Assembly (NCBI GenBank): GCA_013201405.1
Contig: JABMJC010000002.1
Location: 1 to 64,000, forward strand
DNA: 64,000 bases
Direction: 5' to 3'
Origin: Desulfobulbaceae bacterium
GTDB taxonomy: Bacteria; Desulfobacterota; Desulfobulbia; Desulfobulbales; Desulfobulbaceae
Made by a program: the position numbers and the translations under genes
Shown here: piece by piece, positions 45,049 through 55,000 of the stretch
How the letters are laid out: the number at the start of each line of letters is the position of its first letter
How positions within the stretch are numbered: position 1 is the first letter of the stretch
The notes under the pieces: generated by a model
Database searches by the model: none
What the model was told of the DNA's origin: nothing
The model's input: only the letters and a program-made list of their open reading frames with translations

Positions 45049-45126
45049 TATGGCGCCTGGCTTCTGTTTGCACCAACACAGCTCGTTGGTAGCTGTGGCT
45101 GACGATGTTTCTGTTCGGCACCAGTC

Positions 45127-46932
45127 ATGACCCTATTTTCCGCCCAAGAGGCAGCCAAGGCCACTGTTAAGGAGGCGGCCGATATTGTCGAGGTTATCGG
45201 CGAGCACGTTGCCCTGAAAAAAACCGGGACGCGCTACACTGGCCTGTGTCCTTTCCACGGGGAAAAAACCCCATCCTTTTCGGTGAATCCCCAAGGGCAA
45301 TTCTATTACTGTTTTGGCTGTGGCGCTTCAGGAGATGTTTTCTCCTTTGTCATGCAGTTCCATCACCTCGATTTTCCCGAGGCACTCAAACAGCTGGCCG
45401 CCAAATACCGCATTGAGCTGCCTGAGCGGCAGTTGAGCGAGGCGGAGCAGGCTCGGCTGCGACTGCGTGAACAACTGTATGCAGTGCACGAGGCCGCGGC
45501 CCAGTGCTATGAACAAACCTTGGTCGATACCCGCTTGGGGGCGCAGGCACGGGAATATTTGCGTCAGCGGGGGGTGCCAGATGAGGCCATCTCCCACTAT
45601 CGCCTCGGTTTTGCACCAGATCCAGCGGCAGCTGGCTGGGATTATCTAGCCCGCAATCTCTGTGGGCAAGGCTTTGCCGCTGAGCTGCTTCTGCAGGCTG
45701 GTCTGGTTTTGAGCGGCAAGAGGGGCGGTCACTACGACCGCTTCCGCAGCCGAGTGCTGTTTCCTTTAGAGGACATGAGCGGCCGCATCACTGCTTTTGG
45801 TGGCCGTATCTTGGGAGAAGGCCAGCCCAAGTACATGAATTCGCCGGAGAGTTTGATTTTCAGCAAAAGCCGTCAGCTCTTTGGCCTGTATCCGCACCGG
45901 GAGGCCATCCGCACAACACGGCGTGTTTTGGTGGTGGAAGGCAACTTCGACCTGCTTTTACTGGCCGTGCATGGCATCGACAATGTGGTGGCACCCCTGG
46001 GCACGGCCCTGAGTCGTGAACATGTCCATTCCCTGAAAAAATACTGCGATGAGGTGGTTTTGCTCTTTGATGCCGATGCGGCTGGGCTTAAGGCAGCCAT
46101 GCGTAGTATTCCCTTTTTTTTGGAAGAGGCCCTGGACGGCTTGGTGGCGCTTTTGCCCAAGGGCCATGATCCAGATTCCTTTGTGCGGGAGCAGGGCCGC
46201 ACTGCTATTGATTCCCTGGTGGATGGGGCCCTGCCCCTGGCCGAATTTGTCCTGGGCAACCTGATTGGCGAGCACGGTCTGACGCTGGATGGCAAAGGGC
46301 GCATCGTGGAAGAACTCAAACCGCTCATCCAGGCCGCGACCAAGCGTGAGCAGCGTGAGCTGATGGTCTCTCATTTTGCCGCAAAACTTGGCGTTTCTGC
46401 CAGTTATTTCAATAGCGGCAAAACTGGCCCTGTCCCAAGTGCTCCGCCCACAGATCCAGGCCCGACTACTGTTGCTCCCTTGCAAACCCTTGGTAGACAG
46501 GAAAAGCAACTGTTTGATTTTTTGTTGTTCTGGCCAGAATATTGCGGCCCTTTGCAAGAAGCCGGTTTAATTGAGGTAGTGCGTAGCCCAGCCCTGCGGC
46601 GCATGTTGGAGTTGATGGAGGCCCATGGCGCAGCCACAGCCAGTCAGCCGGAATATCTTCTGGCTGCACCGCTGGAGCCTGAGGAGCGAGCCTATGTCAT
46701 CGCCCGTTTGATGCAGCCGGCACCCTTGGCTGCTGGTGGGCCGGATACGACTCCCCAGCTCATGTTTGATCAACTGCTGGTATGGGTACGCCAGCAGCGT
46801 CAACGGCAAAATGCAGCCAGCCTGCAGCAGCAACTGCAGGAGGCGGAACAGGCCGGAGACAACAAGCGGGTTTGGGAGCTTTTGCGGATCAAACAACAGG
46901 GCAAAAAACAAAGGGGTGATCCTTCCCCCTGA
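45127..46932 (+). CDS. dnaG: DNA primase DnaG
   Basis: DnaG makes RNA primers for replication. The 601-residue protein has the CHC2 zinc finger (CPFHGEKTPSF and FYYCFGC), the catalytic RNA polymerase domain with FGGRILGEGQPKYMNSPES, the TOPRIM motifs VVEGNFDLL and FDADAAGLKA, and a C-terminal helicase-binding region. It is complete. In related bacteria rpoD usually follows directly; here only an rpoD-like 3' stump is found. Confidence 0.97.
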   Translation: MTLFSAQEAAKATVKEAADIVEVIGEHVALKKTGTRYTGLCPFHGEKTPSFSVNPQGQFYYCFGCGASGDVFSFVMQFHHLDFPEALKQLAAKYRIELPERQLSEAEQARLRLREQLYAVHEAAAQCYEQTLVDTRLGAQAREYLRQRGVPDEAISHYRLGFAPDPAAAGWDYLARNLCGQGFAAELLLQAGLVLSGKRGGHYDRFRSRVLFPLEDMSGRITAFGGRILGEGQPKYMNSPESLIFSKSRQLFGLYPHREAIRTTRRVLVVEGNFDLLLLAVHGIDNVVAPLGTALSREHVHSLKKYCDEVVLLFDADAAGLKAAMRSIPFFLEEALDGLVALLPKGHDPDSFVREQGRTAIDSLVDGALPLAEFVLGNLIGEHGLTLDGKGRIVEELKPLIQAATKREQRELMVSHFAAKLGVSASYFNSGKTGPVPSAPPTDPGPTTVAPLQTLGRQEKQLFDFLLFWPEYCGPLQEAGLIEVVRSPALRRMLELMEAHGAATASQPEYLLAAPLEPEERAYVIARLMQPAPLAAGGPDTTPQLMFDQLLVWVRQQRQRQNAASLQQQLQEAEQAGDNKRVWELLRIKQQGKKQRGDPSP

Positions 46933-47548
46933 CATGCCGGGATCAATTCTTGCAGTATATTGAAAATAATGTACGATTTTAAGGAGATGTTTCAATAGAT
47001 CCAAGGCTGTTTTTTGTTTGTAAGGCAGTGCGACCTTTGCCGCTTTTTTTGCAACAATGGGAAAGCAGGTAAGCAGGGCGGGGTGAATATGATGAATGCC
47101 CAATCGCCGCAGGATAATCGTCGCGGTTCTTCAGCCCTTGGAATGGGGTAAAACATCGTGCCAGACATGATCGCCGCACTGGCAATAACCGGTGTCAGGT
47201 TGATCGCCGCTGCTTCAATGTGACCAGGGAGCGTATCCGTCAAATCGAAGTGCAGGCTTTGAACAAATTGCGGCATCCCTCCAGAAACAAGAAGCTGCAG
47301 GAGCCGTGTCTGGAATAGGCCAGGCCTGGCTGTTTGTCCGCTTGCCTGTCATTGCCTCTGTCCTTGTTTTTGCAGGGTGGCACTGGCGCCATATGTGCCA
47401 TATGTTTGTGGAGTTGTTGTTTTTGTGAACCATTCTCAACAAATCCATGTCTGCTGTCTTTTTGCCCATTGCTTGCGTTAAGCAGACCGCTGAAGAGCGT
47501 GTGGCGCGACTCGCGACTTATAGTACGCATTATTTTTTTGGAGGAACC
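46933..47548. other. dnaG-dprA intergenic region with rpoD remnant
   Basis: Apart from the sigma factor stump at 47181-47318, these 616 bases hold no gene that I can support. An AAGGAG followed by ATG TTT CAA TAG at about 46981-46999 looks like a ribosome site with an aborted frame, possibly the decayed start of the lost gene. Confidence 0.5.
47181..47318 (+). pseudogene. rpoD: 3' remnant of an rpoD-type sigma factor gene
   Basis: In one frame the sequence reads [18 protein letters not shown], then [10 protein letters not shown], and ends in a TAG at 47316-47318. This is the signature of sigma-70 region 4.2 and the conserved C-terminus of RpoD. Upstream in the same frame, GNNRCQ at 47181-47198 may be a remnant of region 4.1, joined to RCFNVT with several codons missing. 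The frame is closed by a TAA at 47115, and no start or other sigma region is present. It lies 250 bases after dnaG, the usual place of rpoD. A functional rpoD must exist elsewhere. Confidence 0.82.
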
Positions 47549-48667
47549 TTGATCTGCCCGGATGCACAAGAATGGCTTACCCTGCAGTTCTTGCCGGGGC
47601 TTGGCTGCCACAGTATCTCCCGGCTGGTGGAGGTCTTGGGTTCTGCCCGGGCTGTGCTTGAACATGGTAAGGAAATAGGTACTCATTGTCCGGGGATCCG
47701 GCCAGGACTTGCGGCCCTGTTAGGTGATGACACAGCCCTTGCTCTGGCCAGGGAAAAGGCGATGCGTGAACTGGAACACATCGAGCGCCGGGGCGTATCC
47801 CTGATTTCCTGCACCTGTGCGGAGTATCCGTCTGTTCTGCAAGATATTGCCGACAAACCGATTTTACTCTACCTAAGGGGAAAAGTAGCGCGTTTGCGCG
47901 AGCCGATGTTGGCTGTGATTGGCGCCAGGAGTGCCAGTGAATACGGGCGACGGGTGGCCAAACGCTTTGCCGCTGCCGCAGCAGAGCGGGGTTTGGTGAT
48001 TGTTTCCGGTGCAGCCTACGGTATTGATGCGGCTGCACACCAGGGGGCCTTGCAGGTACGTGGGAAAACAGTTGCTGTGCTGGGTTGCGGAGTGGACGTG
48101 GCCTATCCGGCTGCGCATAGGCGTCTTTTAGAGGAGATTGTCACAGATGGTGCGGTGCTTTCCGAATTTCCACTGGGCAGTAAACCAGAGGCTTTCCGCT
48201 TTCCCATCCGCAACCGGATCATCAGCGGCTTGGCCAGGGCGGTGTTGGTGGTCGAAGCCAGTGAGAAATCAGGTTCCCTGATCACGGCCCGTCTGGCCCT
48301 GGATCAGGGCAGGGAGGTGATGGCTGTGCCTGGGCGCATCGATTCCGTAAAAAGTAGCGGTGCACACTGGCTTATCCAGCAGGGGGCAACCCTGGTGCAA
48401 CGGATTGAGGATGTTTTTGAGGTGCTTGCCTGGCCCGGGGCTGGATTTTCCTCGGTACAGGGCGAAAACAATGGCACAGGCACTGCTCTGCCATCTGAGG
48501 CGGAGCAGGTGCTGCGGGCCCTGGATGCCTATCCTGCGGACATTGACGCATTGGCACAGGCAAGCGGGCTGAGCCTCACCACCTTGCAATCCCTTCTGCT
48601 GACACTGGAGTTGCAAGGTCTTGTGCGGCAACTGCCCGGACAACTGTATGAAAAAGTGTTTGTTTGA
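47549..48667 (+). CDS. dprA: DNA-processing protein DprA
   Basis: DprA loads RecA on incoming single-stranded DNA in natural transformation. I start it at the TTG at 47549, which is preceded by GGAGG at the right distance; the longer frame from 47447 adds 34 unlikely residues. The 372-residue protein has a helical N-terminal part, the Rossmann domain with VIGARSASEYGRR, SGAAYGIDAAAHQGAL, AVLGCGVDVAYPAAHRRL, the EFPLG and FPIRNRIISGLA motifs, and a C-terminal winged-helix-like domain. Confidence 0.94.
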   Translation: MICPDAQEWLTLQFLPGLGCHSISRLVEVLGSARAVLEHGKEIGTHCPGIRPGLAALLGDDTALALAREKAMRELEHIERRGVSLISCTCAEYPSVLQDIADKPILLYLRGKVARLREPMLAVIGARSASEYGRRVAKRFAAAAAERGLVIVSGAAYGIDAAAHQGALQVRGKTVAVLGCGVDVAYPAAHRRLLEEIVTDGAVLSEFPLGSKPEAFRFPIRNRIISGLARAVLVVEASEKSGSLITARLALDQGREVMAVPGRIDSVKSSGAHWLIQQGATLVQRIEDVFEVLAWPGAGFSSVQGENNGTGTALPSEAEQVLRALDAYPADIDALAQASGLSLTTLQSLLLTLELQGLVRQLPGQLYEKVFV

Positions 48668-48793
48668 ATGGTATTCTGCTTCGCCTTGCCCGCGTGCTGG
48701 CGTCTCTAGCGTCGTCCTTTTGGTGCTGAGGCGTTTAGACTAGCCATGCTGGTTTATATGTATGCTCACATGTATTACCCAGAGGAATCAACC

Positions 48794-49498
48794 ATGATGG
48801 ATCTGCCGGAAATGAGACGATATATGATCGCGCCTTCCATTCTATCTGCGGATTTTTCTCGTCTGGGCGAGGAAATCCAGGCGGTTGAGCAGGCAGGCGC
48901 AGACTGTATCCATGTTGATGTTATGGATGGGCATTTTGTGCCCAACATCACCATTGGACCGCTCGTTGTTGCAGCTGCGCGCAAGGTGACCAAGCTGCCG
49001 CTTGACGTGCACCTGATGATTACCGACCCGGACAGATATGTACCAGATTTTATTGCCGCCGGTGCTGACTGGATCAGTGTGCATGTGGAGACCTGTCCCC
49101 ATCTGCACCGCAGCCTTGGCTTGATCAGAGATGCGGGTAAAAAGACCGGAGTGGTACTCAATCCGGCCACGCCTCTGTGCAGTTTGGATCATGTCCTGGA
49201 TATGGTGGATTTTGTCATGTTGATGAGCGTCAATCCAGGATTTGGCGGCCAATCATTTATTCCCTCATCTCTGGAAAAAATCAGTGCCCTGCGGACGCGA
49301 TTGGATACAGTCAATCCTGCTGCGGGCATCGAGGTGGATGGTGGCATTGGCCCGGCCACCATTGGTGCGGTGGCAGCGGCAGGGGCCAATATTTTTGTTG
49401 CGGGTTCGGCAATTTATGGGCAGAGCGTCTACGAAGGCGCGATCAGTACCATGAAAGAAAATATCAGGCAGGCAGGAGGGCAAGGCTATGCGGTATAA
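48794..49498 (+). CDS. rpe: Ribulose-phosphate 3-epimerase
   Basis: Rpe interconverts ribulose 5-phosphate and xylulose 5-phosphate. The start ATG at 48794 has AGAGGAA upstream. The 234-residue TIM barrel has [31 protein letters not shown] with metal-binding His/Asp, [20 protein letters not shown] and [11 protein letters not shown]. Complete. It overlaps pgi by 11 bases, linking pentose-phosphate and glycolytic isomerase steps. Confidence 0.96.
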   Translation: MMDLPEMRRYMIAPSILSADFSRLGEEIQAVEQAGADCIHVDVMDGHFVPNITIGPLVVAAARKVTKLPLDVHLMITDPDRYVPDFIAAGADWISVHVETCPHLHRSLGLIRDAGKKTGVVLNPATPLCSLDHVLDMVDFVMLMSVNPGFGGQSFIPSSLEKISALRTRLDTVNPAAGIEVDGGIGPATIGAVAAAGANIFVAGSAIYGQSVYEGAISTMKENIRQAGGQGYAV

Positions 49499-51098
49499 AG
49501 ATTTTTCTGCGCTGACCACGGTGGCAAGGCTGACCGGGCTTGCCAGGCACCCCTACGACCTGACCCGGCCGGAAGCACTTTCGCCTGCTCGACTCCAGAG
49601 CTGTAAAAGTAGCGCTTGCGGCTTTGATTTGCTGTATGCCACCGAGCGGCTTGATGATGAGGTGCTGGCTGCGCTGCAAGCACTTGCCGATGAGGCGGAG
49701 CTGGTTGAGCAGTTCATGTCCATGAAAAGGGGGGCAGTGCTGAACCGGATAGAAGGCTTTGCCAGCGAGGAGCGACAAGTACTCCACACGGCTTCCCGGG
49801 ATATTTTTACGGAGCAGCCCCATTATCCCGAGGCCACGGATAAGGCCAAAAAAGAGCTGGAGAAGTTGCGCCTTTTTTTGGAGGACTTGGCCTCCGGCAC
49901 CCTGGTCAATGCCAATGGCGAGCCCTTCACCACCTTAGTACAGGTGGGGATCGGAGGCTCAGACTTGGGGCCAAGGGCCCTGTCCTTGGCTTTGCAGGCC
50001 TATACCCTGCCCGGCAGGGAAGCCCGTTTTATCGCCAATGTAGACCCGGATGATACAGCGGCCATTCTTGACGGCCTGGATCTTGGCCGCAGTCTTTTTG
50101 TGATCGTGTCCAAAAGCGGTACCACCCTTGAGACACTGACCAATGAGGAACTGGTGCGCACGGCCCTTGTCCGCGCAGGCCTGGAGCCCAAAGAGCATCT
50201 TTTGGCGGTCACCGGCCAGGGCAGCCCCATGGACGATTCCAGCCGCTACCTGGCTTCCTTCTACATGTACGATTACATTGGCGGCCGCTATTCAGCCACC
50301 TCCATGGTGGGCGCTCTTACCCTTGGTTTCATCCTGGGTTATGAGGCACTTTTAGAAATCCTGCGCGGCGCCTGGGAGATGGATGTTGTCGGCGAACAAA
50401 CAGATATTCGCAAGAACCTGCCCCTGCTCATGGCCTTGATCGGTGTCTGGAACCGCAACTTTCTTGGATGCACCACCTGCGCCATTTTGCCCTACAGCCA
50501 GGCCTTATCCCGTTTTCCTGCACACTTGCAACAGTGTGATATGGAAAGCAATGGCAAGTCTGTCACTCGCCAGGGACATGCGGTCGAATGGAAGACCGGG
50601 CCAATCATCTGGGGCGAGCCAGGGACCAACGGCCAGCATGCCTTCTACCAGCTCATCCACCAGGGCACCGAGATCGTTCCCGTTGAATTCATCGGTTTTC
50701 GTCGCAATCAGCGTGGACTGGACATTGAGGTGGGCCAAACCAGTTCGCAGCAGAAACTCGTTGCCAATATGCTGGCCCAGTCCCTGGCCCTGGCGCAGGG
50801 TAAGGAGGATGCCAATCCTGCACGGCGTTTTCCCGGCAACCGACCAAACCTGGTGCTCATTGCCGAGCAGCTCACTCCATACCAGATGGGCGCCCTGTTG
50901 GCCCTGTATGAGCATCGTATCGCTTTTCAGGGTTTTTGTTGGAATATCAACTCATTCGATCAGGAAGGGGTGCAGTTGGGCAAGGTCTTGGCAACAAAGT
51001 TGCTGCATCTTCTTGCAAATAGAGACAAAAGCGCTCCTGCACAGGTGCGGACATCCACTGTGGAGGAGGCCTTGCTGCAAGAGGCGGGCATGCTCTAG
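49488..51098 (+). CDS. pgi: Glucose-6-phosphate isomerase
   Basis: Pgi interconverts glucose 6-phosphate and fructose 6-phosphate. The 536-residue protein has two SIS folds, [37 protein letters not shown], the signature [19 protein letters not shown] with the catalytic histidine, and a late lysine in a [11 protein letters not shown] helix. It is somewhat divergent at the N-terminus but complete. The start ATG lies within the end of rpe after GGAGGG. Confidence 0.96.
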   Translation: MRYKDFSALTTVARLTGLARHPYDLTRPEALSPARLQSCKSSACGFDLLYATERLDDEVLAALQALADEAELVEQFMSMKRGAVLNRIEGFASEERQVLHTASRDIFTEQPHYPEATDKAKKELEKLRLFLEDLASGTLVNANGEPFTTLVQVGIGGSDLGPRALSLALQAYTLPGREARFIANVDPDDTAAILDGLDLGRSLFVIVSKSGTTLETLTNEELVRTALVRAGLEPKEHLLAVTGQGSPMDDSSRYLASFYMYDYIGGRYSATSMVGALTLGFILGYEALLEILRGAWEMDVVGEQTDIRKNLPLLMALIGVWNRNFLGCTTCAILPYSQALSRFPAHLQQCDMESNGKSVTRQGHAVEWKTGPIIWGEPGTNGQHAFYQLIHQGTEIVPVEFIGFRRNQRGLDIEVGQTSSQQKLVANMLAQSLALAQGKEDANPARRFPGNRPNLVLIAEQLTPYQMGALLALYEHRIAFQGFCWNINSFDQEGVQLGKVLATKLLHLLANRDKSAPAQVRTSTVEEALLQEAGML

Positions 51099-51151
51099 AG
51101 CATGCCAAAATTTGAATGATTTTTCAGCAGTTATGCAGGTTTGAATTTTAG

Positions 51152-51180
51152 TTGACAAAGATTTTGCGGGCGTTTATGCT
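51152..51180 (+). promoter_or_regulatory. Strong sigma-70-type promoter of the dsr operon
   Basis: TTGACA (51152-51157) and TATGCT (51175-51180) are separated by exactly 17 bases, 123 bases before the dsrA start codon. The -35 is a consensus match. This is the best promoter in the window and predicts a leader of about 115 bases. Confidence 0.7.
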
Positions 51181-51242
51181 CAGCTGATGAATGAGTATTC
51201 AATATAGGTTGTTGCACTCCCGCCTGTTTCGTCTGTAATACT

Positions 51243-51272
51243 ACGGGCGGAGCTGGGAACTCCCGTTTTTTT
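51243..51272 (+). terminator. Terminator-like hairpin in the dsrA leader
   Basis: ACGGG-CGGAG and CTCCCGT can pair around a CTGGGAA-containing loop (one or two bulged bases), and seven T residues follow directly (51266-51272). It lies about 30 bases before the dsrA start codon and downstream of the promoter at 51152, so if it terminates it would act as an attenuator. A simple mRNA 5' stabilising stem is the alternative. Confidence 0.45.
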
Positions 51273-51302
51273 CAACCTCACATTTTTTCAGGAGGAAAAC
51301 TG

Positions 51303-52592
51303 ATGGCAAAGCAGCACAAAACGCCTCTACTGGACGAGCTGGAAAAAGGCCCTTGGCCGAGTTTCGTCACCGACCTTAAGCAGCAGGCAGAGACCAAGCC
51401 GGAGTGCTGGGATATCCTTGGCCAGCTTGAGCTTTCCTACAAAGATCGCATTACCCACTGGAAGCACGGCGGTATCGTTGGTGTTTTCGGTTATGGCGGC
51501 GGCATCGTTGGCCGCTATTCGGATGTGCCGGATCAGTTTCCCGGCGTGGAGCATTTCCACACCTTACGCGTGGCCCAGCCTTCCGGAATGTATTATAGCA
51601 CCGAGAATTTGCGCGCCCTGATGGACCTTTGGGAGAAATACGGCTCTGGTGTAACCAATATACACGGGTCCACCGGCGACATGATTTTTCTGGGCACCCG
51701 CACCGAGAATCTCGAGCCCCTGTTCTGGGACTTGACCCATAACCTCGGTCAGGACTTGGGCGGTTCTGGTTCTAACCTGCGTACTCCCTCTTGCTGTCTG
51801 GGTGTTTCCCGCTGTGAGTGGTCCTGCTATGATACCCAGGAAGTATGCCACAGCCTGACCATGCACTATCAGGACGAAATCCACCGTCCTGCCTTTCCCT
51901 ACAAGTTCAAATTCAAATTTTCCGGTTGTCCGAACGACTGTGTGGCGGCAATAGCCCGTTCCGACTTTGCCGTTATCGGCACCTGGAAGGATAAAATCCG
52001 TATCGATCAGGCTGCAGTCAAAAAGTATATCGACAACGATCCAGCGTATCCGTCCTGCGGTGGCGCCCACAAGGGGCGTGATTGGGGCAAGTTTGATATT
52101 CGCAAAGAGGTACTCAATCTCTGTCCGACCCGCTGCATGTGGATGGAAGGAGATGAACTGAAGATCGACGATGCGGAATGTAACCGTTGCATGCATTGTA
52201 TCAATGTTATGCCCCGTGCTCTGCGCCCTGGCGTGGAAAAAGGCGCCAGCATCTGTATCGGCGCTAAGGCCCCGATTCTGGATGGTGCTCAGTTCGGTAC
52301 CCTGATTATTCCCTTTGTTCAAGTGACCAAGGATAACGACTTCCAGGATCTGATCGATGTGATCGAAAAGGTTTGGGACTGGTGGATGGAGGTTGGCAAG
52401 AACCGTGAGCGCGTGGGTGAAACCATGCAGCGTGTCGGCCTGCCCACCTTCCTCAGTGTTATGGAAATCGAGCCCATGCCACAGCATATTCAGGAGCCAC
52501 GTTCCAACCCCTATGTGTTCTGGAAGGAAGAGGAAGTACCTGGCGGTTGGGAGCGTGATATCGTTGAGTTCCGCAAGCGGCACGCAGCCTGA
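51303..52592 (+). CDS. dsrA: Dissimilatory sulfite reductase alpha subunit DsrA
   Basis: DsrAB reduces sulfite with siroheme as the last stage of sulfate respiration, in the cytoplasm with DsrC. The 429-residue protein has cysteines at 164/165, 171 and 175 (CCLGVSRCEWSC) and at 209 and 213 (CPNDC), which bind siroheme and [4Fe-4S] clusters. The inserted ferredoxin domain follows with CPTRC and CNRCMHC around 274-299. The ribosome site CAGGAGGAA is strong. Its sequence type is that of reductive (non-oxidative) deltaproteobacterial DsrA, as far as can be judged by eye. Confidence 0.98.
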   Translation: MAKQHKTPLLDELEKGPWPSFVTDLKQQAETKPECWDILGQLELSYKDRITHWKHGGIVGVFGYGGGIVGRYSDVPDQFPGVEHFHTLRVAQPSGMYYSTENLRALMDLWEKYGSGVTNIHGSTGDMIFLGTRTENLEPLFWDLTHNLGQDLGGSGSNLRTPSCCLGVSRCEWSCYDTQEVCHSLTMHYQDEIHRPAFPYKFKFKFSGCPNDCVAAIARSDFAVIGTWKDKIRIDQAAVKKYIDNDPAYPSCGGAHKGRDWGKFDIRKEVLNLCPTRCMWMEGDELKIDDAECNRCMHCINVMPRALRPGVEKGASICIGAKAPILDGAQFGTLIIPFVQVTKDNDFQDLIDVIEKVWDWWMEVGKNRERVGETMQRVGLPTFLSVMEIEPMPQHIQEPRSNPYVFWKEEEVPGGWERDIVEFRKRHAA

Positions 52593-52646
52593 TGATCACC
52601 GCAAAAATTACTCCATTAATTGATATTTAAACGAAGGAGACAGAAC

Positions 52647-53786
52647 ATGGGTTACGATCCGAAAAATCCTATGGAAGGCCGTCTCACCGACTTGGGGCCG
52701 CACTATTTCGGCGATTTTCTCCCACCGGTGATCAAGGAAAATAAAGGCAAATGGCTGTACCATGAAATTTTGGAGCCGGGCGTGCTGGTGCATGTCGCTG
52801 ACAGTGGTGCCAAAGTTTTTACGGTACGCTGCGGTTCTCCCCGCTTGGTAACCGTGAATTATGTGCGGGATATTTGCGATATCGCTGACAAGCACTGTGA
52901 TGGCTTTGTTCGCTTCACCACCCGCAACAACATCGAGTTCATGGTGGATGCCGAAGAGAAAGTCGCTCCCCTGAAGGAAACCATCAAGAGTTATGGCAAC
53001 AAATTCCCCATTGGCGGTACTGGTGCCTGTGTTACCAATATCGTGCATACCCAGGGTTGGATCCACTGCCATACTCCGGCTACCGATGCTTCCGGTCCGG
53101 TTAAGGCGGTTATGGATGATCTGTTCGACTATTTTGGCAGCATGACTCTGCCGGCCCAAGTGCGCATCGCTTTGGCCTGCTGCTTGAACATGTGCGGTGC
53201 AGTGCATGCATCTGATATCGCCATTCTGGGTGTACACCGCAAGCCGCCGATGATCGACCATGAGCGTATTACTGGCGTTTGCGAGTTGCCCTTGGCCATT
53301 GCTTCCTGTCCGCTGGGTGCGGTAAGGCCGGCAAAAGCCACGGTAAAAGGCGAAGAGATCAGGACCGTTACGGTAAACGCCGAGCGTTGTATGTTCTGCG
53401 GTAACTGCTACACCATGTGTCCGGCCATGCCGCTTTCAGATCCTGAGGGTGACGGTATTGCAATCCTGGTTGGGGGCAAGGTCTCTAACTCTAAATCTGC
53501 GCCCAAGTTTTCCAAACTGGTGGTGCCGTTTTTGCCGAACAACACCCCTCGCTGGCCAGAAACCGTGGCCTGCGTACGTCAGATTCTGGAAGTCTACGCC
53601 AAAGATGCGCGCAAGTACGAGCGCTTGGGCGAATGGGCAGAACGGATCGGATGGGAGAAATTCTTTGAAAAGACAGGCCTCCCCTTTACTGAGAAATCCA
53701 TTGACGACTACCGTCTAGCGTACACAACGTGGCGTACAAGTACTTTGTTCAAGTACACCACCCACACCGATTCCTATACCAAGTAA
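52647..53786 (+). CDS. dsrB: Dissimilatory sulfite reductase beta subunit DsrB
   Basis: DsrB is the partner of DsrA and carries the catalytic siroheme. The start is the ATG at 52647 after AAGGAG. The 379-residue protein has [11 protein letters not shown], the siroheme/cluster cysteines in ACCLNMCGA and further downstream, and the ferredoxin-domain motif [15 protein letters not shown]. It is complete. The 55-base gap after dsrA and the same strand indicate one transcript dsrA-dsrB-dsrD. Confidence 0.98.
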   Translation: MGYDPKNPMEGRLTDLGPHYFGDFLPPVIKENKGKWLYHEILEPGVLVHVADSGAKVFTVRCGSPRLVTVNYVRDICDIADKHCDGFVRFTTRNNIEFMVDAEEKVAPLKETIKSYGNKFPIGGTGACVTNIVHTQGWIHCHTPATDASGPVKAVMDDLFDYFGSMTLPAQVRIALACCLNMCGAVHASDIAILGVHRKPPMIDHERITGVCELPLAIASCPLGAVRPAKATVKGEEIRTVTVNAERCMFCGNCYTMCPAMPLSDPEGDGIAILVGGKVSNSKSAPKFSKLVVPFLPNNTPRWPETVACVRQILEVYAKDARKYERLGEWAERIGWEKFFEKTGLPFTEKSIDDYRLAYTTWRTSTLFKYTTHTDSYTK

Positions 53787-53865
53787 TCTGACCTTTGCCC
53801 GGTCAACCCTCATGCCACGGGGGATGGCCGGGCAATTCCTTTTTTAACAATACAAGGAGCTTCCC

Positions 53866-54096
53866 ATGGCATTAAGCACTGAAGAATTGAAGAAAGCCAT
53901 CATCGAGAAGGCTAAAAAGTCCCCCAAGCCACAGCTGTACATCAAAGATTTCTACGAGTGCGACCCAGATGCCAAGCCCCGTGACATCAAAAAAGTTGCC
54001 AACGCGCTGGTCACCGAAGGTGAGTTGATGTTTTGGTCTTCGGGTTCCACCACCATGTATGCTCGTCCAGACCGCATTCAGAACGAAGAGAAGTAA
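53866..54096 (+). CDS. dsrD: DsrD, small winged-helix protein of the dsr operon
   Basis: DsrD is a 76-residue winged-helix protein found only with reductive DsrAB; it has been shown to activate DsrAB allosterically. The sequence ALSTEELKKAIIEKAKKS, KPQLYIKDFYECDPDAKPR and the C-terminal GSTTMYARPDR match the family. The ribosome site AAGGAG precedes the ATG. It is the last gene before a strong terminator. Confidence 0.97.
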   Translation: MALSTEELKKAIIEKAKKSPKPQLYIKDFYECDPDAKPRDIKKVANALVTEGELMFWSSGSTTMYARPDRIQNEEK

Positions 54097-54124
54097 GGCA
54101 TATCTCTTAAATAGACTGCTATTC

Positions 54125-54158
54125 AGCAGGGATCTTGCGGGATCTCTGCTTTTTTTTT
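54125..54158 (+). terminator. Rho-independent terminator after dsrD
   Basis: GCAGGGATC (54126-54134) pairs with GATCTCTGC (54141-54149) with one G-T pair around a six-base loop; nine T residues follow (54150-54158). It ends the dsr operon 30 bases after dsrD. Confidence 0.9.
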
Positions 54159-54213
54159 ACGAAGGGGCAAAAGACGCATCTGACCGGTTCCGGCGGTATA
54201 GTGCCACTTCATC

Positions 54214-54951
54214 ATGCAAGAGCTTATTTATTATCAACAACTTGACTCCACCAATCGTCTGGCTAAGGAACTGGCCCATCAAGGTGCTGTTGCAGGAACT
54301 GTAGTTCAGGCAAAGAGGCAGAGTGCTGGTCGGGGACAGTACGAGCGCTCTTTTCTTTCTCCTCCAGGCGGCCTGTATTTTTCTCTCATTCTACATCCGA
54401 CACTCAGTGCGCAGGAAATCGCTCTGGTGACCTTGGCTGCAGGTTTGGGTTGTCGCGATGCCATCCAGGCGCAATGCGGACTTGCGACCCAAATCAAATG
54501 GCCCAACGACCTCTATTGTTCCGGGAAAAAAATAGCAGGCATCTTGTCGGAATATTGCCTGGAAATGGCAGACAGCGGCAAAACTCCAGCTGTGGTGGTG
54601 GGCGTCGGTATGAACGTGAACAGTCGCAGCACTGATTTTCCGGCGGAGTTGCAGGGGCAACTCAGCACCCTGCTTGATTGTTGTGGAAAACGACAAGATA
54701 TGGCCGCACTTTTACAGGCCTGTGTGGAGAGCATTGGCTGGCGGGTGGAGCAACTGACGAATAGCCGCAGCGTCTTTCTTACGCAGTGGCAACAGGCGGA
54801 TTATCTTTTTGGCCGTAAGGTGCAGCACCTGCTGCGCGATGAGCAACTTGCCCTTGGTATTGGTCAGGGCATTGACGAACAGGGCCGCTACCTTCTTCTG
54901 GATAGCGGTCAATTGCGCAGAATTTTGGGTGGCCAGCTTAGGCCACTTTGA
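54214..54951 (+). CDS. birA: Biotin--[acetyl-CoA-carboxylase] ligase, short form
   Basis: The 245-residue enzyme attaches biotin to carrier proteins via biotinyl-AMP. It has DSTNRLAKELA, KRQSAGRGQYERSFLSPPGGLYFSLIL (biotin- and ATP-binding), the KWPNDLYCSGKKIAGIL lysine motif and VGVGMNVNSR. It lacks the N-terminal helix-turn-helix of BirA repressors, so it is only the ligase. It begins just after the dsr terminator. Confidence 0.95.
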   Translation: MQELIYYQQLDSTNRLAKELAHQGAVAGTVVQAKRQSAGRGQYERSFLSPPGGLYFSLILHPTLSAQEIALVTLAAGLGCRDAIQAQCGLATQIKWPNDLYCSGKKIAGILSEYCLEMADSGKTPAVVVGVGMNVNSRSTDFPAELQGQLSTLLDCCGKRQDMAALLQACVESIGWRVEQLTNSRSVFLTQWQQADYLFGRKVQHLLRDEQLALGIGQGIDEQGRYLLLDSGQLRRILGGQLRPL

Positions 54952-55000
54952 ACCGGAAGCAGGCGTCAAGCAGTTGCAGATTGCTCCATGGGAGTGCAAG

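Noticed and set aside
47118-47318. rpoD stump as a functional small gene
   Set aside because: No start codon with a ribosome site; only region 4.2 is conserved, with codons missing before it and a stop codon just upstream.
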